From positions 26,696-90,695 of the forward strand of contig NZ_BONV01000050.1 of the NCBI RefSeq assembly GCF_016862895.1: 64,000 nt of DNA. The letters run 5' to 3'. The notes beneath the pieces are model-generated. The model made no database searches. It was not told where the DNA came from and saw only the letters and a list, made by a program, of their open reading frames with translations. Both the position numbers and the translations under genes were made by a program. Source of the DNA: Planotetraspora kaengkrachanensis. GTDB lineage: Bacteria > Actinomycetota > Actinomycetes > Streptosporangiales > Streptosporangiaceae. Positions 52,575-62,658 of the stretch are shown in pieces (within the stretch, counting starts at the first letter, position 1; every line of letters begins with the position of its first letter).

Positions 52575-53861
52575 CTACTGGGTCGCCTTGGTCCACTGGT
52601 CGTCGAGGTAGGACGCGAACTCGCCGGCCGTCTTCTTGCCGGTGATCAGGTCCTGGACGCCCAGGGCGGACTTGTCGGCGAGGCCGGGGGGCAACGAACC
52701 GTCACCGGTCTCCTGCGAGAAGGCGTTGACGATCGAGTTGTCCTTCATGCCCTGCTGGTAGATGGCGACGGTCGCCTGGTAGACGGGGCCCATGTCGGCC
52801 GGTGGGGTGTAGCCCTTGATCGCCGGGATGGAGCCGTCGAGCTTGACGAAGGCGTCGTTGTTCTCCTTGTCCTCGTCGAACGCGAGGGCCCACTTCTTCG
52901 CCAGCTCCACGTTCGGGGCCGAGGCGCTGACCGACGTGCCGCCGCCGGTGAACGTGGGGGTGACCGGGGTGCCGTCGTCGGAGGGCCACGGGAAGGCGCC
53001 GACCTCGAAGTCCGGCTTGCTGTTGTCCGCCGAGGTGGCGAACCAGGAGCCCATCGGGTACATGGCGCCCTTGCCGTCGCGGAAGGCCTGCTCGGTGTCG
53101 GCGTAGGAGCGGCTCAGGCCGGCCGGGTCGATGTAGCCCTGCTTGGCCAGGTCGGCGACCTTCTGCGCGGCCTTGGTGAAGTCGGCGTCGGCGAACTTCA
53201 CCTTCCCGTCCTTGCGCTGGGTGAGGAAGTCGGGCGTCTTGGCGTAGACGTCGGTGGCGACCGTCCCGGTCAGCGGGTACATGTCGGCCCAGGTGTCGGC
53301 GCCGCCGCCGCCGACGACGAACGGCGTGACGCCCTTCGCCTTGAGCTTGGCGCTGACGTCGAGCAGGTCCTGGTAGGTCTTCGGCGTCTCGGTGATGCCG
53401 GCCTTCTCGAAGGCGTCCTTGTTGTAGTAGACGACCGGGATGACCTGCGTGTTGTACGGCAGCTGGTAGACCTTGCCGTCGACCGCGCCCGCCTTGGGGG
53501 CGATGAAGTTCTTCAGCTCGTCGTCGGTGAAGGCGGCGAGCTTCCCGGCCTCGGCGAAGCCCGCGGGGTTGACCGACTGCAGGATGTCGGGGAGGTGGCC
53601 CGAGGCGTCCAGCTGCTTGGCGTAGCCGGTGCGGTCGACGTTGGGCGTGACGAGCTTCTTGATGGTGACGCCCGGGACCTTCGCCGAGGCCCGTGCGATG
53701 GCCGCGTCCCAGAAGGCCGCGTTCAGGTTCGGCGTCTCGAAAACCAGGAAGGACAGCTCGACCTTCCCGCCGGACGCCGGGGTCGCCGCCGGCTTCTCAC
53801 CGACGCCGCATCCGGCCACAGCAAGCGTTGTGACCAGGCAAAATACTATCGATCTGCGCAC
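52575..53861 (-). CDS. Sugar ABC transporter substrate-binding lipoprotein
   Basis: This 428-residue extracellular family 1 solute-binding protein has a signal peptide with lipobox LAVAGC (Cys at about residue 18). The start is the GTG at 53861, which has GGGAGG eight bases before it. It is the first gene of the operon, behind a promoter with a LacI-type operator. The ligand is inferred to be a mannose-containing sugar from the linked GH38 and GH95-like enzymes. Confidence 0.92.
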   Translation of the reverse strand: MRRSIVFCLVTTLAVAGCGVGEKPAATPASGGKVELSFLVFETPNLNAAFWDAAIARASAKVPGVTIKKLVTPNVDRTGYAKQLDASGHLPDILQSVNPAGFAEAGKLAAFTDDELKNFIAPKAGAVDGKVYQLPYNTQVIPVVYYNKDAFEKAGITETPKTYQDLLDVSAKLKAKGVTPFVVGGGGADTWADMYPLTGTVATDVYAKTPDFLTQRKDGKVKFADADFTKAAQKVADLAKQGYIDPAGLSRSYADTEQAFRDGKGAMYPMGSWFATSADNSKPDFEVGAFPWPSDDGTPVTPTFTGGGTSVSASAPNVELAKKWALAFDEDKENNDAFVKLDGSIPAIKGYTPPADMGPVYQATVAIYQQGMKDNSIVNAFSQETGDGSLPPGLADKSALGVQDLITGKKTAGEFASYLDDQWTKATQ

Positions 53862-53906
53862 AGCACAGACCTCCCTTGCCAATGAGGGGCTCCCCGAAGC
53901 CAAGCT

Positions 53907-53922
53907 GAGATAACGTTATCTC
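53907..53922. promoter_or_regulatory. LacI-type operator, perfect 16-bp palindrome
   Basis: GAGATAACGTTATCTC is a perfect palindrome with the central CG typical of LacI-family operators. It sits at the expected transcription start of the sugar operon and 128 bases from the LacI gene start, so binding would block the operon and may tune the regulator. Confidence 0.8.
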
Positions 53923-53924
53923 GA

Positions 53925-53952
53925 AAGGTAGAGTGTTACTCAGACGTTTCAA
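53925..53952 (-). promoter_or_regulatory. Promoter of the mannoside-use operon
   Basis: On the minus strand, TTGAAA (53947-53952) and TACCTT (53925-53930) are spaced by 16 bases. Transcription would begin near 53918, inside the palindromic operator. Confidence 0.6.
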
Positions 53953-54049
53953 AGAGCGAGGCTTGCAACAAGTTGGTCACGACAGTCGTAATCCCTCCGG
54001 AATGGCCGATAGTGGCGATCATGCAGATCATGAGCTCATGGGGGGAAAG

Positions 54050-55060
54050 GTGAGCGGCGGACGCCGCAACCGGAGACCGACCATGGTCGACGTCGCCAGG
54101 GAGGCCGGCGTGGCGCTCCGGACGGTCTCACGCGTCGTCAATCAGGATTCCACCGTGGGTCCCGAACTCGTCCAGCGGGTGCGGACGGCCATCGCCGTCC
54201 TCGGCTACCGCCCCGACGAGCGCGCACGGCATCTGCGCCTCGGCGTCACCGGGACCCTCGGCGCGGCCGTGCGCCAGCTGTCCCACGTCAACCCGGTGTT
54301 GCGCGCGGTGGAACGCGCCGCCCGGGCGGCCGACCTGATGGTCCTCGCCGCCTCGACCGAGGACGACGAGACCCTCGAAAGGCACGTCGTCGAGTCAATG
54401 TGCCGCCGCCGGTTCGACGGCATCGTCCTCGAGCCGATCGGCGACGACCACGGTTATCTGGTCCCGGAGCTTGAGGCGGGCCTGTCGCTCGTCGCCGTCG
54501 ACCGTCCCGTGCTCGGCCTCGACGTCGACTGCGTGCTGTCCGACAACAGGTCGGGCATAGAGACGGCCTACCGCCATCTCGTACGGCACGGCCACGACCG
54601 CATCGCCTACATCGGCGACGACGAGCGGATCTACACGGCGCGGGAACGTGCCATGGCCTTCCGCGAGTGCGTCGCGGCGCACGGCGGCGCCCTCGGCACG
54701 ATGCTGCACACGGGTCAGGTGGAGAGCGGGCGCATCCGCGAGGCCGTGCGGGCCGCCCTCGCCGGGCCGGCGCCCGCGACGGCGATCGTCACGGGCAACG
54801 CGCAGCTCAGCGTGGAGGTGCTCCGGCAGCTCGGCACGGACGCCGTGGACGTGGCGCTGATCGGCTTCGACGACTCCGAGCTCGCCACGCTGCTGCGGCC
54901 GGACCTCACCGTGATCGCCCAGGACACCGACGCGATCGGCAGCACCGCGATCGAGATGCTCCGGGCACGCATCGCCGACCCGGCGACCGAGGTGCGGAAG
55001 GTGACCGTGCCGGTGGAACTGATCGTCAGAGGTTCGGGCGAGGTCCCACCGGCGTTCTGA
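54050..55060 (+). CDS. LacI-family transcriptional regulator
   Basis: This 336-residue repressor has an N-terminal helix-turn-helix (PTMVDVAREAGVALRTVSRV) with hinge, then a periplasmic-binding-protein-like effector domain. The GTG at 54050 is preferred because GGGGGGAAAG precedes it and the HTH begins about ten residues later, as in most LacI proteins; in-frame codons at 53933 and 54038 are alternatives. It is divergent from the sugar importer and faces a perfect operator, so it most likely represses that operon until its sugar is present. Confidence 0.92.
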   Translation: MSGGRRNRRPTMVDVAREAGVALRTVSRVVNQDSTVGPELVQRVRTAIAVLGYRPDERARHLRLGVTGTLGAAVRQLSHVNPVLRAVERAARAADLMVLAASTEDDETLERHVVESMCRRRFDGIVLEPIGDDHGYLVPELEAGLSLVAVDRPVLGLDVDCVLSDNRSGIETAYRHLVRHGHDRIAYIGDDERIYTARERAMAFRECVAAHGGALGTMLHTGQVESGRIREAVRAALAGPAPATAIVTGNAQLSVEVLRQLGTDAVDVALIGFDDSELATLLRPDLTVIAQDTDAIGSTAIEMLRARIADPATEVRKVTVPVELIVRGSGEVPPAF

Positions 55061-55066
55061 GAACGA

Positions 55067-55831
55067 TCAGGTACCCATCGCGTGCACGCCGCCGTCGACG
55101 TGCACGATCTCGCCCGTGGTCGCGGGGAACCAGTCCGACAGCAGCGCGACGCACGCCCTGGCCGCCGGGGCGGTGTCGGTGAGGTCCCAGCCGAGGGGAG
55201 CCTTGGCGGGCCAGCTCTCCTCGAACTCGCCGAAGCCGGGGATGCTCTTCGCCGCCATCGTCCGCAGCGGGCCGGCCGCGACCAGGTTGACCCGGATGCC
55301 GTGCTTGCCGAGGTCGCGGGCCAGGTAACGCGAGGCCGACTCGAGCCCGGCCTTCGCGACGCCCATCCAGTCGTAGACCGGCCACGCCTTGGTCGCGTCG
55401 AAGTCGAGGCCGACGATCGCGCCGCCGTCCTTCATGAGCGGGAGGCAGGCGACGGCCAGCGACTTGAAGGAGTACGTCGAGACGTGGAGGGCGGTGGAGA
55501 CGTCCTCCCACGACGTGTTGAGGAAGTTGCCGCCCAGGGCGGTCTGCGGGGCGAAGCCGATGGAGTGCACGACGCCGTCGAGCCCGCCGACGTGCTCGCC
55601 GACGCGGGCGGCCAGGGTGTCGAGGTGCTCGGTGTTCTGCACGTCCAGCTCGAGCACCGGGGCGGGCTCGGGGAGGCGCTTGGCGATGCGCTCGACGAGG
55701 CTGAGGCGGCCGAAGCCGGTCAGCACGATCTGGGCGCCCTCCTCCTGGGCGAGCTTCGCCACGTTGAAGGCGATCGAGGAGTCGGTCAGGACGCCGGTGA
55801 CCAGCAGTCGCTTACCGTCCAGCAAACCCAT
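55067..55831 (-). CDS. fabI: Enoyl-[acyl-carrier-protein] reductase (InhA/FabI type)
   Basis: This 254-residue NADH-dependent short-chain dehydrogenase completes each fatty-acid elongation round. The N-terminus MGLLDGKRLLVTGVLTDSSIAF, with SxxSIAF in place of the normal Gly motif, marks FabI/InhA. The catalytic Tyr and Lys appear in VYDWMGVAKAGLES (Tyr-x6-Lys), and VHSIGFAP is the family loop. It lies 39 bases after fabG, the mabA-inhA arrangement of mycobacteria, and could be a target of isoniazid- or triclosan-like inhibitors. Confidence 0.95.
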   Translation of the reverse strand: MGLLDGKRLLVTGVLTDSSIAFNVAKLAQEEGAQIVLTGFGRLSLVERIAKRLPEPAPVLELDVQNTEHLDTLAARVGEHVGGLDGVVHSIGFAPQTALGGNFLNTSWEDVSTALHVSTYSFKSLAVACLPLMKDGGAIVGLDFDATKAWPVYDWMGVAKAGLESASRYLARDLGKHGIRVNLVAAGPLRTMAAKSIPGFGEFEESWPAKAPLGWDLTDTAPAARACVALLSDWFPATTGEIVHVDGGVHAMGT

Positions 55832-55870
55832 GTTCAGCTCCAGTCTCTCGTCGGTCCGCGGATGCGCGGC

Positions 55871-56575
55871 TCAGTGGCCCATGCCCAGGCCGCCGTCCAC
55901 GGGGATGACCGCTCCCGTGATGTACGACGCGTCCTCGCCGGCCAGGAACCTGACCACGCGGGCCACTTCCTCGACCTTCGCCTGACGGCCGAGCGGGATG
56001 CTCTTGCGGATCGCCTCCTGCTGGGCGTCGTCGAGCACGGCGGTCATGTCCGTCTCCACGAAGCCCGGCGCCACGACGTTCACCGTAATGCCACGGGAGC
56101 CCAGCTCGCGGGCGAGCGAGCGGCCGAATCCGACCAGGCCGGCCTTGGAGGCCGCGTAGTTGGTCTGGCCGGCCGATCCGAGGAGGGCGACGACCGAGGA
56201 GACGAGGATGATCCGCCCGCGGCGCATCCGGAGCATGGGGCGGACGGCCCTCTTCGCGACGCGGTAGGCGCCGGTGAGGTTGGTGTCGATGACGTCGGTG
56301 AAGGTCTCTTCCTTCATCATCGGCAGCAGGGTGTCCTTGGTGATGCCCGCGTTGGCGACGACGACCTCGACCGGGCCGTGCTCGGCCTCGGCCTTCGCGA
56401 AGGCCGCGTCCACGTCCTCGGAGCTGGTCACGTCGCACCGGACCCCGAACAGGCCCTCCGGCGGCTCTCCCGAGCGGTAGGTTACGGCCACCGCGTCTCC
56501 GGCCGCGGCCAGTTCACGAGCGATCGCAAGGCCGATTCCACGATTTCCACCGGTCACGAGTACAGAGCGAGCCAT
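55871..56575 (-). CDS. fabG: 3-oxoacyl-[acyl-carrier-protein] reductase
   Basis: This 234-residue NADPH-dependent reductase acts in fatty-acid synthesis. It shows TGGNRGIG cofactor binding, NAG (VVANAGITKD), the catalytic Ser-Tyr-Lys of ILVSSVVALLGSAGQTNYAASKAG, and the C-terminal PVDGGLGMGH. The ATG at 56575 is chosen over an in-frame start at 56626 because it sits seven bases behind a TAGCGT box and begins at the conserved fold. It forms an operon with fabI and is divergent from tldD. Confidence 0.95.
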   Translation of the reverse strand: MARSVLVTGGNRGIGLAIARELAAAGDAVAVTYRSGEPPEGLFGVRCDVTSSEDVDAAFAKAEAEHGPVEVVVANAGITKDTLLPMMKEETFTDVIDTNLTGAYRVAKRAVRPMLRMRRGRIILVSSVVALLGSAGQTNYAASKAGLVGFGRSLARELGSRGITVNVVAPGFVETDMTAVLDDAQQEAIRKSIPLGRQAKVEEVARVVRFLAGEDASYITGAVIPVDGGLGMGH

Positions 56576-56588
56576 GCGACCGACGCTA
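56576..56588 (-). promoter_or_regulatory. Leaderless -10 box of fabG
   Basis: TAGCGT on the minus strand (56583-56588) is seven bases before the ATG at 56575. The divergent tldD box is about 50 bases away. Confidence 0.55.
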
Positions 56589-56639
56589 TCGGCTACCCGG
56601 CGGTAAACCACTTGTCCGCTAGGCACAAGATCACAGGGT

Positions 56640-56652
56640 TAGGATCGTGGAC
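56640..56652 (+). promoter_or_regulatory. Leaderless -10 box of tldD
   Basis: TAGGAT (56640-56645) is seven bases before the ATG at 56653. An in-frame GTG at 56647 is too close to the box for a leaderless start. Confidence 0.5.
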
Positions 56653-58145
<1,493 letters not shown>

Positions 58146-58146
<1 letters not shown>

Positions 58147-59516
58147 TGAGCACGCCACAGGAGACGGTCGAGCGGGCGCTCGCGCTGAGCGAGGCCGACG
58201 ACTGCATCGTGATCGTGGACGAGGGGTCCACCGCCAACCTGCGCTTCGCGGGCAACACGCTGACCACCAACGGGGTCGCCAGGTCGTCGCAGCTGACCGT
58301 CATCTCCGTGTCCGGGCAGGGCGTCGGCGTCGTGTCCCGTGCCGCCGTGCGGCCCGACCAGCTCGCCGAGGTCGTCGCGGCGGCGGACGCCGCCGCCAGG
58401 GACGCGCAGCCGTCGGACGACGCCCGCCCGCTGGCCGAGGGCACGGCCATGGACGGCTGGGACCGCGAGGTCGAGCCGACCTCCATCGACGTCTTCCGTG
58501 ACTTCGCTCCCGCGCTCGGCGAGTCGTTCGCGTCCGCGGAGGCCTCGGGCCGCAAGCTGTACGGCTTCGCGGAGCACATCATGACCTCGACGTTCGTGGG
58601 CTCGTCGACCGGCCTCCGGCTGCGGCACGACCAGCCGACGGGACGGCTCGAGCTCAACGCCAAGTCCGCGGACATGTCCAGGTCCGCGTGGACGGGCGTG
58701 GCCACCCGCGACTTCGTCGACGTCGACGTCGCGGCGCTCGACGCGAGCCTCGCCCAGCGGCTCGAATGGTCCAAGCGGCGCGTCGACCTCGAGGCCGGAC
58801 GGTACGAGACGATCCTGCCGCCGACGGCCGTGGCCGACCTGATGATCTATCTGTACTGGACGGCCGGCGCGCGCGACGCGGCCGACGGCCGGACGGTCTT
58901 CTCCAGGACCGGCGGCGGCACCCGCGTCGGCGAACGGTTGTCGCCAGTGCCGGTGCGGCTCTACAGCGACCCGGCGTATCCGGGCATCGAGTGCTCGCCG
59001 TTCGTCATCGCGCACGCCTCCAGCCGTGAGCAGTCGGTCTTCGACAACGGAGTGCGGCTCGGCGCGACGGACTGGATCGCGGACGGCACGCTGCGGAACC
59101 TGCTCCAGACCCGGCACTCGGCCGAGCTGACCGGCCTGGCGGCGACCCCGCAGATCGACAACCTCATCATGACCGGCCCCGAGGGCGGCCGCTCGCTGGA
59201 GGAGATGGTCGCCTCGACGGAGCGAGGGCTGCTGCTCACCTGCCTGTGGTACATCCGCGAGGTCGACCCGCAGACGCTGCTGCTGACCGGCCTGACCAGA
59301 GACGGCGTCTACCTGGTGGAGAACGGGGAGGTCGTCGGCGAGGTCAACAACTTCCGGTTCAACGAGTCGCCGGTGGACCTGCTCGGGCGGGTGACCGAGG
59401 TCGGCGCGAGCGCACAGACCCTGCCCCGCGAGTGGAACGACTACTTCACCCGCACGGTGATGCCGGCGATGCGCGTGCCCGACTTCAACATGTCGACGGT
59501 GAGCCAGGCGAACTGA
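58146..59516 (+). CDS. tldE: TldE/PmbA-family subunit of the TldD/TldE protease
   Basis: This 456-residue partner of TldD shares its fold but lacks the HExxxH motif, which is usual for TldE/PmbA. The N-terminus matches EDDCIVIVDEGSTANLRFAGN (split by one residue) and the C-terminus contains VNNFRFNESPVDLL. The ATG at 58146 is coupled to the tldD stop. It ends 33 bases before the convergent dodecin stop, with a strong hairpin between. Confidence 0.93.
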
Positions 59517-59523
59517 CGGCGCG

Positions 59524-59550
59524 GGCGCGGCCGGCGACCCCGGCCGCGCC
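59524..59550. terminator. Bidirectional terminator between tldE and dodecin
   Basis: A perfect 11-base GC stem with a five-base loop lies between the convergent stop codons. Confidence 0.65.
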
Positions 59551-59765
59551 TACCCGGCGTCCTCCAGGCGGAAGCCGACCTTCATGCCGACCTGGAAGTG
59601 GGCGACCTCGCCGTCCTCGATCTGCCCGCGCACCTCGGTCACCTCGAACCAGTCGAGGTGGCGGAGGGTCTGCGCGGCCCGGCGGACGCCGTTGCGGACG
59701 GCCTGGTCGACGCTCTCCGTCGAGGTGCCGACGATCTCCGTCACCCGGTACGTACGGTCCGTCAT
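59550..59765 (-). CDS. Dodecin (flavin-binding storage protein)
   Basis: This 71-residue protein assembles as a dodecamer that stores flavin or flavin-like cofactors. The sequence MTDRTYRVTEIVGTSTESV and the tryptophan of LDWFEVTEVRG, which stacks on the isoalloxazine ring, match the family at full length. The ATG at 59765 is used; a longer in-frame reading upstream crosses the divergent DUF3099 gene and is rejected. Confidence 0.92.
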   Translation of the reverse strand: MTDRTYRVTEIVGTSTESVDQAVRNGVRRAAQTLRHLDWFEVTEVRGQIEDGEVAHFQVGMKVGFRLEDAG

Positions 59766-59840
59766 CGCATGCTCTCCTCGCCTCTCGTCTGGGCGCGATC
59801 GTATCGCCACTGCGGCGACGTGCCCGAGCCCGGCTGGGTC

Positions 59841-59852
59841 TACCGTGGAAAT
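59841..59852 (+). promoter_or_regulatory. Leaderless -10 box of the DUF3099 gene
   Basis: TACCGT (59841-59846) lies six bases before the GTG at 59853. Confidence 0.5.
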
Positions 59853-60173
59853 GTGAACCCATGGCGCAGGCTCAGAGGCGCCCCCGTCGTGCACAGCGTG
59901 ACGGACGCCCAGCCCTCCCTGTCCGACGACATCAGGCGCCGCGAGATCAGCTATCTGATCAAGATGGGCATCCGGCTCGTCTGCCTCATCCTCGCCGTCG
60001 CCGTACCGGCTCCGTGGCCCGTGAAGGCACTCCTCGTGGCGGGCGCCGTCCTTTTGCCATACCTTGCCGTTGTCGGGGCCAATCAACGAGGTCAGGACGT
60101 CATTCCACCCCCGGACATGACGGAATCTAACCAAAACGAGATACCACGCCATCGACGCGAGATCGGGTCGTGA
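59853..60173 (+). CDS. DUF3099 family small membrane protein
   Basis: This 106-residue protein has a conserved HSVTDAQPSLSDDIRRREISYL segment (written in part here), then two predicted membrane helices (about 45-65 and 68-88), and a short polar tail. The GTG at 59853 is chosen because it follows a -10 box at six bases and begins where conserved sequence begins. Function unknown. It lies directly upstream of the small RNA promoter. Confidence 0.82.
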   Translation: MNPWRRLRGAPVVHSVTDAQPSLSDDIRRREISYLIKMGIRLVCLILAVAVPAPWPVKALLVAGAVLLPYLAVVGANQRGQDVIPPPDMTESNQNEIPRHRREIGS

Positions 60174-60180
60174 CAAAGTC

Positions 60181-60212
60181 TTGACGCAACCCATGGGTCA
60201 GAGGTGTAGAGT
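60181..60212 (+). promoter_or_regulatory. Promoter of the C-loop small RNA
   Basis: TAGAGT (60207-60212) forms the -10, giving a start near 60219-60221, exactly at the first hairpin. TTGACG at 60181-60186 resembles a -35 but the 20-base spacer is long. Confidence 0.5.
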
Positions 60213-60219
60213 CATAACC

Positions 60220-60336
60220 AAGCGCTCTGGTCCCCCGTCGGAGCGCTGGTGCCGGCGTTCCGGGCCCCCGTCGGAACGCCGATGAAAGCGGCGCCGGGTG
60301 GTTTGCCCCCGTAACCACCCGGCGTCGCCCTTTCTG
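60220..60336 (+). ncRNA. 6C-like small RNA with three C-rich hairpin loops
   Basis: Three consecutive hairpins each expose the same loop core CCCCCGT. Hairpin 1 has seven-base arms (60221-60227/60241-60247), hairpin 2 has eight-base arms (60254-60261/60273-60280), and hairpin 3 has eleven-base arms (60293-60303/60313-60323) followed by CCCTTTCTGTATT, a likely terminator. The actinobacterial 6C RNA family has two stem-loops with runs of six or more cytosines; here the runs are five. Such loops are thought to pair with G-rich ribosome binding sites. No open reading frame fits. Confidence 0.75.
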
Positions 60337-60375
60337 TATTCAGGCCATTTCGCGCCGACTTCTGCTACGCGTTCG

Positions 60376-60633
60376 TCAGGCGTCGCCGGATGTTTCCCCG
60401 GCCGTCTTCTCCCAGTCGCGCGCGAGGCTTGACAACCGTGCGACGACGTCGTCGGGCGCGGTCCCCGCCCCCTGCGCGAGCCCGACCAGATACGCCGTGA
60501 GCGGGGCGGCCGGCCGCGCGACGCCGTGCGCCACGTCCCTCGTCAGGTCGAGCACGGCGTTCCTGTCCACCCGGGACGGGTCGATGCCGAGTTCCCTGCA
60601 GACCAGCGCGGTCCACTCCTCAAGCACGTTCAT
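60376..60633 (-). CDS. DUF6457 family protein
   Basis: This 85-residue helical protein (LEEWTALVCRELGIDPSRVD, VLDLTRDVAHGVARPAAPLTAYLVG) is typical of a small family found next to molybdenum-cofactor genes in actinobacteria. The ATG at 60633 follows GAGG. It lies downstream of mobA on the same strand. It may assist cofactor transfer, but no function is shown. Confidence 0.78.
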   Translation of the reverse strand: MNVLEEWTALVCRELGIDPSRVDRNAVLDLTRDVAHGVARPAAPLTAYLVGLAQGAGTAPDDVVARLSSLARDWEKTAGETSGDA

Positions 60634-60686
60634 GCGCACTCCTCGTTCGTGACTGTCGTCGTAACCGTTATGGCGTTTCGCGCTCT

Positions 60687-61403
60687 CTACGCACCGCGTG
60701 CTCGTTCGCGCGCGGCGCCGAGATCGTCGATGGTGTCGCAATCGAACCACGGCGCCCGGCCGTCCTCCGCGGCGGGCAGGCGAACGCGCACCGGTCCGAG
60801 CGGTCCCAGCAGCCGGTGCAGCGACCGTCCTTCGTACCCGTCCAGCGCGTCGGCGAGGACGCCGGTCCGCCACACGCCGGTGAGCCACTGCTCCCTTTCT
60901 CCGTCGTCGACGAGAACGGCTCCCGCAGCCGCCGTCGCGTCCGCCGCGCGCGCGGCGCGGAACAGGGCGGCGACATGGTCGGCGGTGAGGAAGGGCAGGT
61001 CGGCGGCGAGCAGCGCCAGCCATGGTGCGCGCACTTCCGCGAGCCCCGCGCGCAGGGCGGGGACCGGGCCGCCTCCCGGCGGATCCTCACTGGTGAATAC
61101 CACGGTGGCGGGCGCGGCGGGTTCCCCGCGTGGCGCACCGCGCTCACCCGCCGGCTCCCCCGCCGGCGGCTCGGGCGCACGTGTGAGGTCGCGCGCGGGA
61201 CCCACGACGACCAGACGGGCGGCCCCGGAGACGGCGGAGGCGACATGCTCGATCAGCGGGCGTCCGGCGACGATGACGCCGGGCTTGTCCAGCCCGCCCA
61301 GGCGTTCGGCCCGTCCGCCGGCCAGGATGACGGCGTCGTACGGCACCGCGTCGTATGGGAGGGAGCCGCCACGCGTGCCCGGGCTCTGCGGCGCCGTGCT
61401 CAT
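60687..61403 (-). CDS. mobA: Molybdenum cofactor guanylyltransferase
   Basis: This 238-residue nucleotidyltransferase attaches GMP from GTP to molybdopterin to give the MGD cofactor that NasA needs. The N-terminal motif is VILAGGRAERLGGLDKPGVIV, with the signature LAGGxxxRxGxxK slightly altered. The metal-binding Asp appears in LLAADLPFL. A GTG three bases earlier is an alternative start. It follows moaA with a 19-base gap. Confidence 0.88.
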   Translation of the reverse strand: MSTAPQSPGTRGGSLPYDAVPYDAVILAGGRAERLGGLDKPGVIVAGRPLIEHVASAVSGAARLVVVGPARDLTRAPEPPAGEPAGERGAPRGEPAAPATVVFTSEDPPGGGPVPALRAGLAEVRAPWLALLAADLPFLTADHVAALFRAARAADATAAAGAVLVDDGEREQWLTGVWRTGVLADALDGYEGRSLHRLLGPLGPVRVRLPAAEDGRAPWFDCDTIDDLGAARERARGA

Positions 61404-61422
61404 CACGTCTCGCCGGACCGCG

Positions 61423-62412
61423 TCAGCCGCCGATGGCGGACATGGGCCGGGACGGCTGCAGGAACGTGGGATCGTCGATGCCGTGCCCGGCCTTCTTCCC
61501 GCGGACCGCGGCCCTCCAGCGCTCGACGAGATCGTCGTCGCTCGCGCCCGCGCGCAGGGCGGTGCGCAGATCCGATTCCTCGGTGGCGAAAAGGCAGTTG
61601 CGGACCTGGCCGTCGGCGGTGATCCGGACGCGGTCGCAGGCCCCGCAGAACGGCCGGGTGACCGAGCCGATCACTCCCACGCGCCGGGGACCACCGTCGA
61701 CCAGGAACAGCTCGGCCGGAGCGCTGCCGCGCTCGCGCGGGTCGTCCTCCGTGAGGTCGAAGGCGCCCTTGAGCGCGCCGAGGATCTCGTCGGCGGTGAT
61801 CATGTTCTCGCGCTGCCAGCCGTGCTGGGCGTCGAGGGGCATCTGCTCGATAAAACGGAGCTCGTATCCCTGATCGAGGCAGTAGCGCAGCAGGGGCACC
61901 GCCTCGTCCTCGTTGACGCCGCGCATGAGGACAGCGTTGACCTTCACCGGCCTGAGCCCCGCCGCGTCGGCCGCGGCCAGCCCGGCCAGGACGTCGGAGA
62001 GCCGGTCGCGGTGCGAGAGCCGTACGAACGTGTCGCGGTCGAGGGTGTCGAGCGAGACGTTCACGCGGTCGAGCCCGGCGTCGGCGAGCGGACCGGCGAG
62101 GCGTGCCAGGCCGATGCCGTTGGTCGTGACGGAGAGCTGGGGGCGCGGGTTCAGGGCGGCGGACGCGGTGACGATCTCCACCAGTTCCCGCCGCAGGAGC
62201 GGCTCGCCGCCGGTGAAGCGGACCTCGGTGATGCCGAGGCGTTCCACCCCGATGCGCACCAGCCTGATGATCTCGTCCGCGGTCAGGAGCTCGGGCTTGG
62301 GAAGCCAGTCGAGGCCCTCGGGCGGCATGCAGTAGGTGCACCGCAGGTTGCACCGGTCGGTCAGCGAGACCCGAAGATCAGTCGCCGTCCGACCGAAAGA
62401 GTCAACCAGCAC
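61423..62412 (-). CDS. moaA: GTP 3',8-cyclase (molybdenum cofactor biosynthesis protein A)
   Basis: This 329-residue radical SAM enzyme starts molybdopterin synthesis from GTP. The N-terminal cluster is CNLRCTYC (Cys21, Cys25, Cys28). The C-terminal cluster is in PFCGACDRVRITADGQVRNCLF (partly quoted), which binds the second 4Fe-4S. The GTG at 62412 follows GGAGGTCCCC. The C-terminus ends without the usual GG, replaced by MSAIGG, which does provide the double glycine required for activity. A TAGGCT box lies near 62448. Confidence 0.95.
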   Translation of the reverse strand: MLVDSFGRTATDLRVSLTDRCNLRCTYCMPPEGLDWLPKPELLTADEIIRLVRIGVERLGITEVRFTGGEPLLRRELVEIVTASAALNPRPQLSVTTNGIGLARLAGPLADAGLDRVNVSLDTLDRDTFVRLSHRDRLSDVLAGLAAADAAGLRPVKVNAVLMRGVNEDEAVPLLRYCLDQGYELRFIEQMPLDAQHGWQRENMITADEILGALKGAFDLTEDDPRERGSAPAELFLVDGGPRRVGVIGSVTRPFCGACDRVRITADGQVRNCLFATEESDLRTALRAGASDDDLVERWRAAVRGKKAGHGIDDPTFLQPSRPMSAIGG

Positions 62413-62658
62413 GAGGGGACCTCCATGGCGAGAGAAGATCCAAGCCTAAAGGCCCGGCGTCTTCCTGGCGACAACCCGGCTTGATCACGCTTTGTTCCCG
62501 TCAACCACCGCGCGTCACCGTTTCATCCAGAATATCCGCCGACAGGGCGTCGGACCGCTCCCATCGGGAATCGCCTCCATCAGGGCCCCGCCCCCGGAAA
62601 ATCAGTGGGAACTCACCTGTTACGTGTGCAAACTGGACCACGAACAGAGGAGATCATC
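62413..62658. other. moaA-rtcB divergent intergenic region
   Basis: The 246 bases contain a minus-strand TAGGCT box near 62443-62448, which would start the moaA message about 25 bases before its GTG. I see no clear rtcB promoter and no RtcR-type sigma-54 element (no GG-N10-GC signature noticed). Confidence 0.35.
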
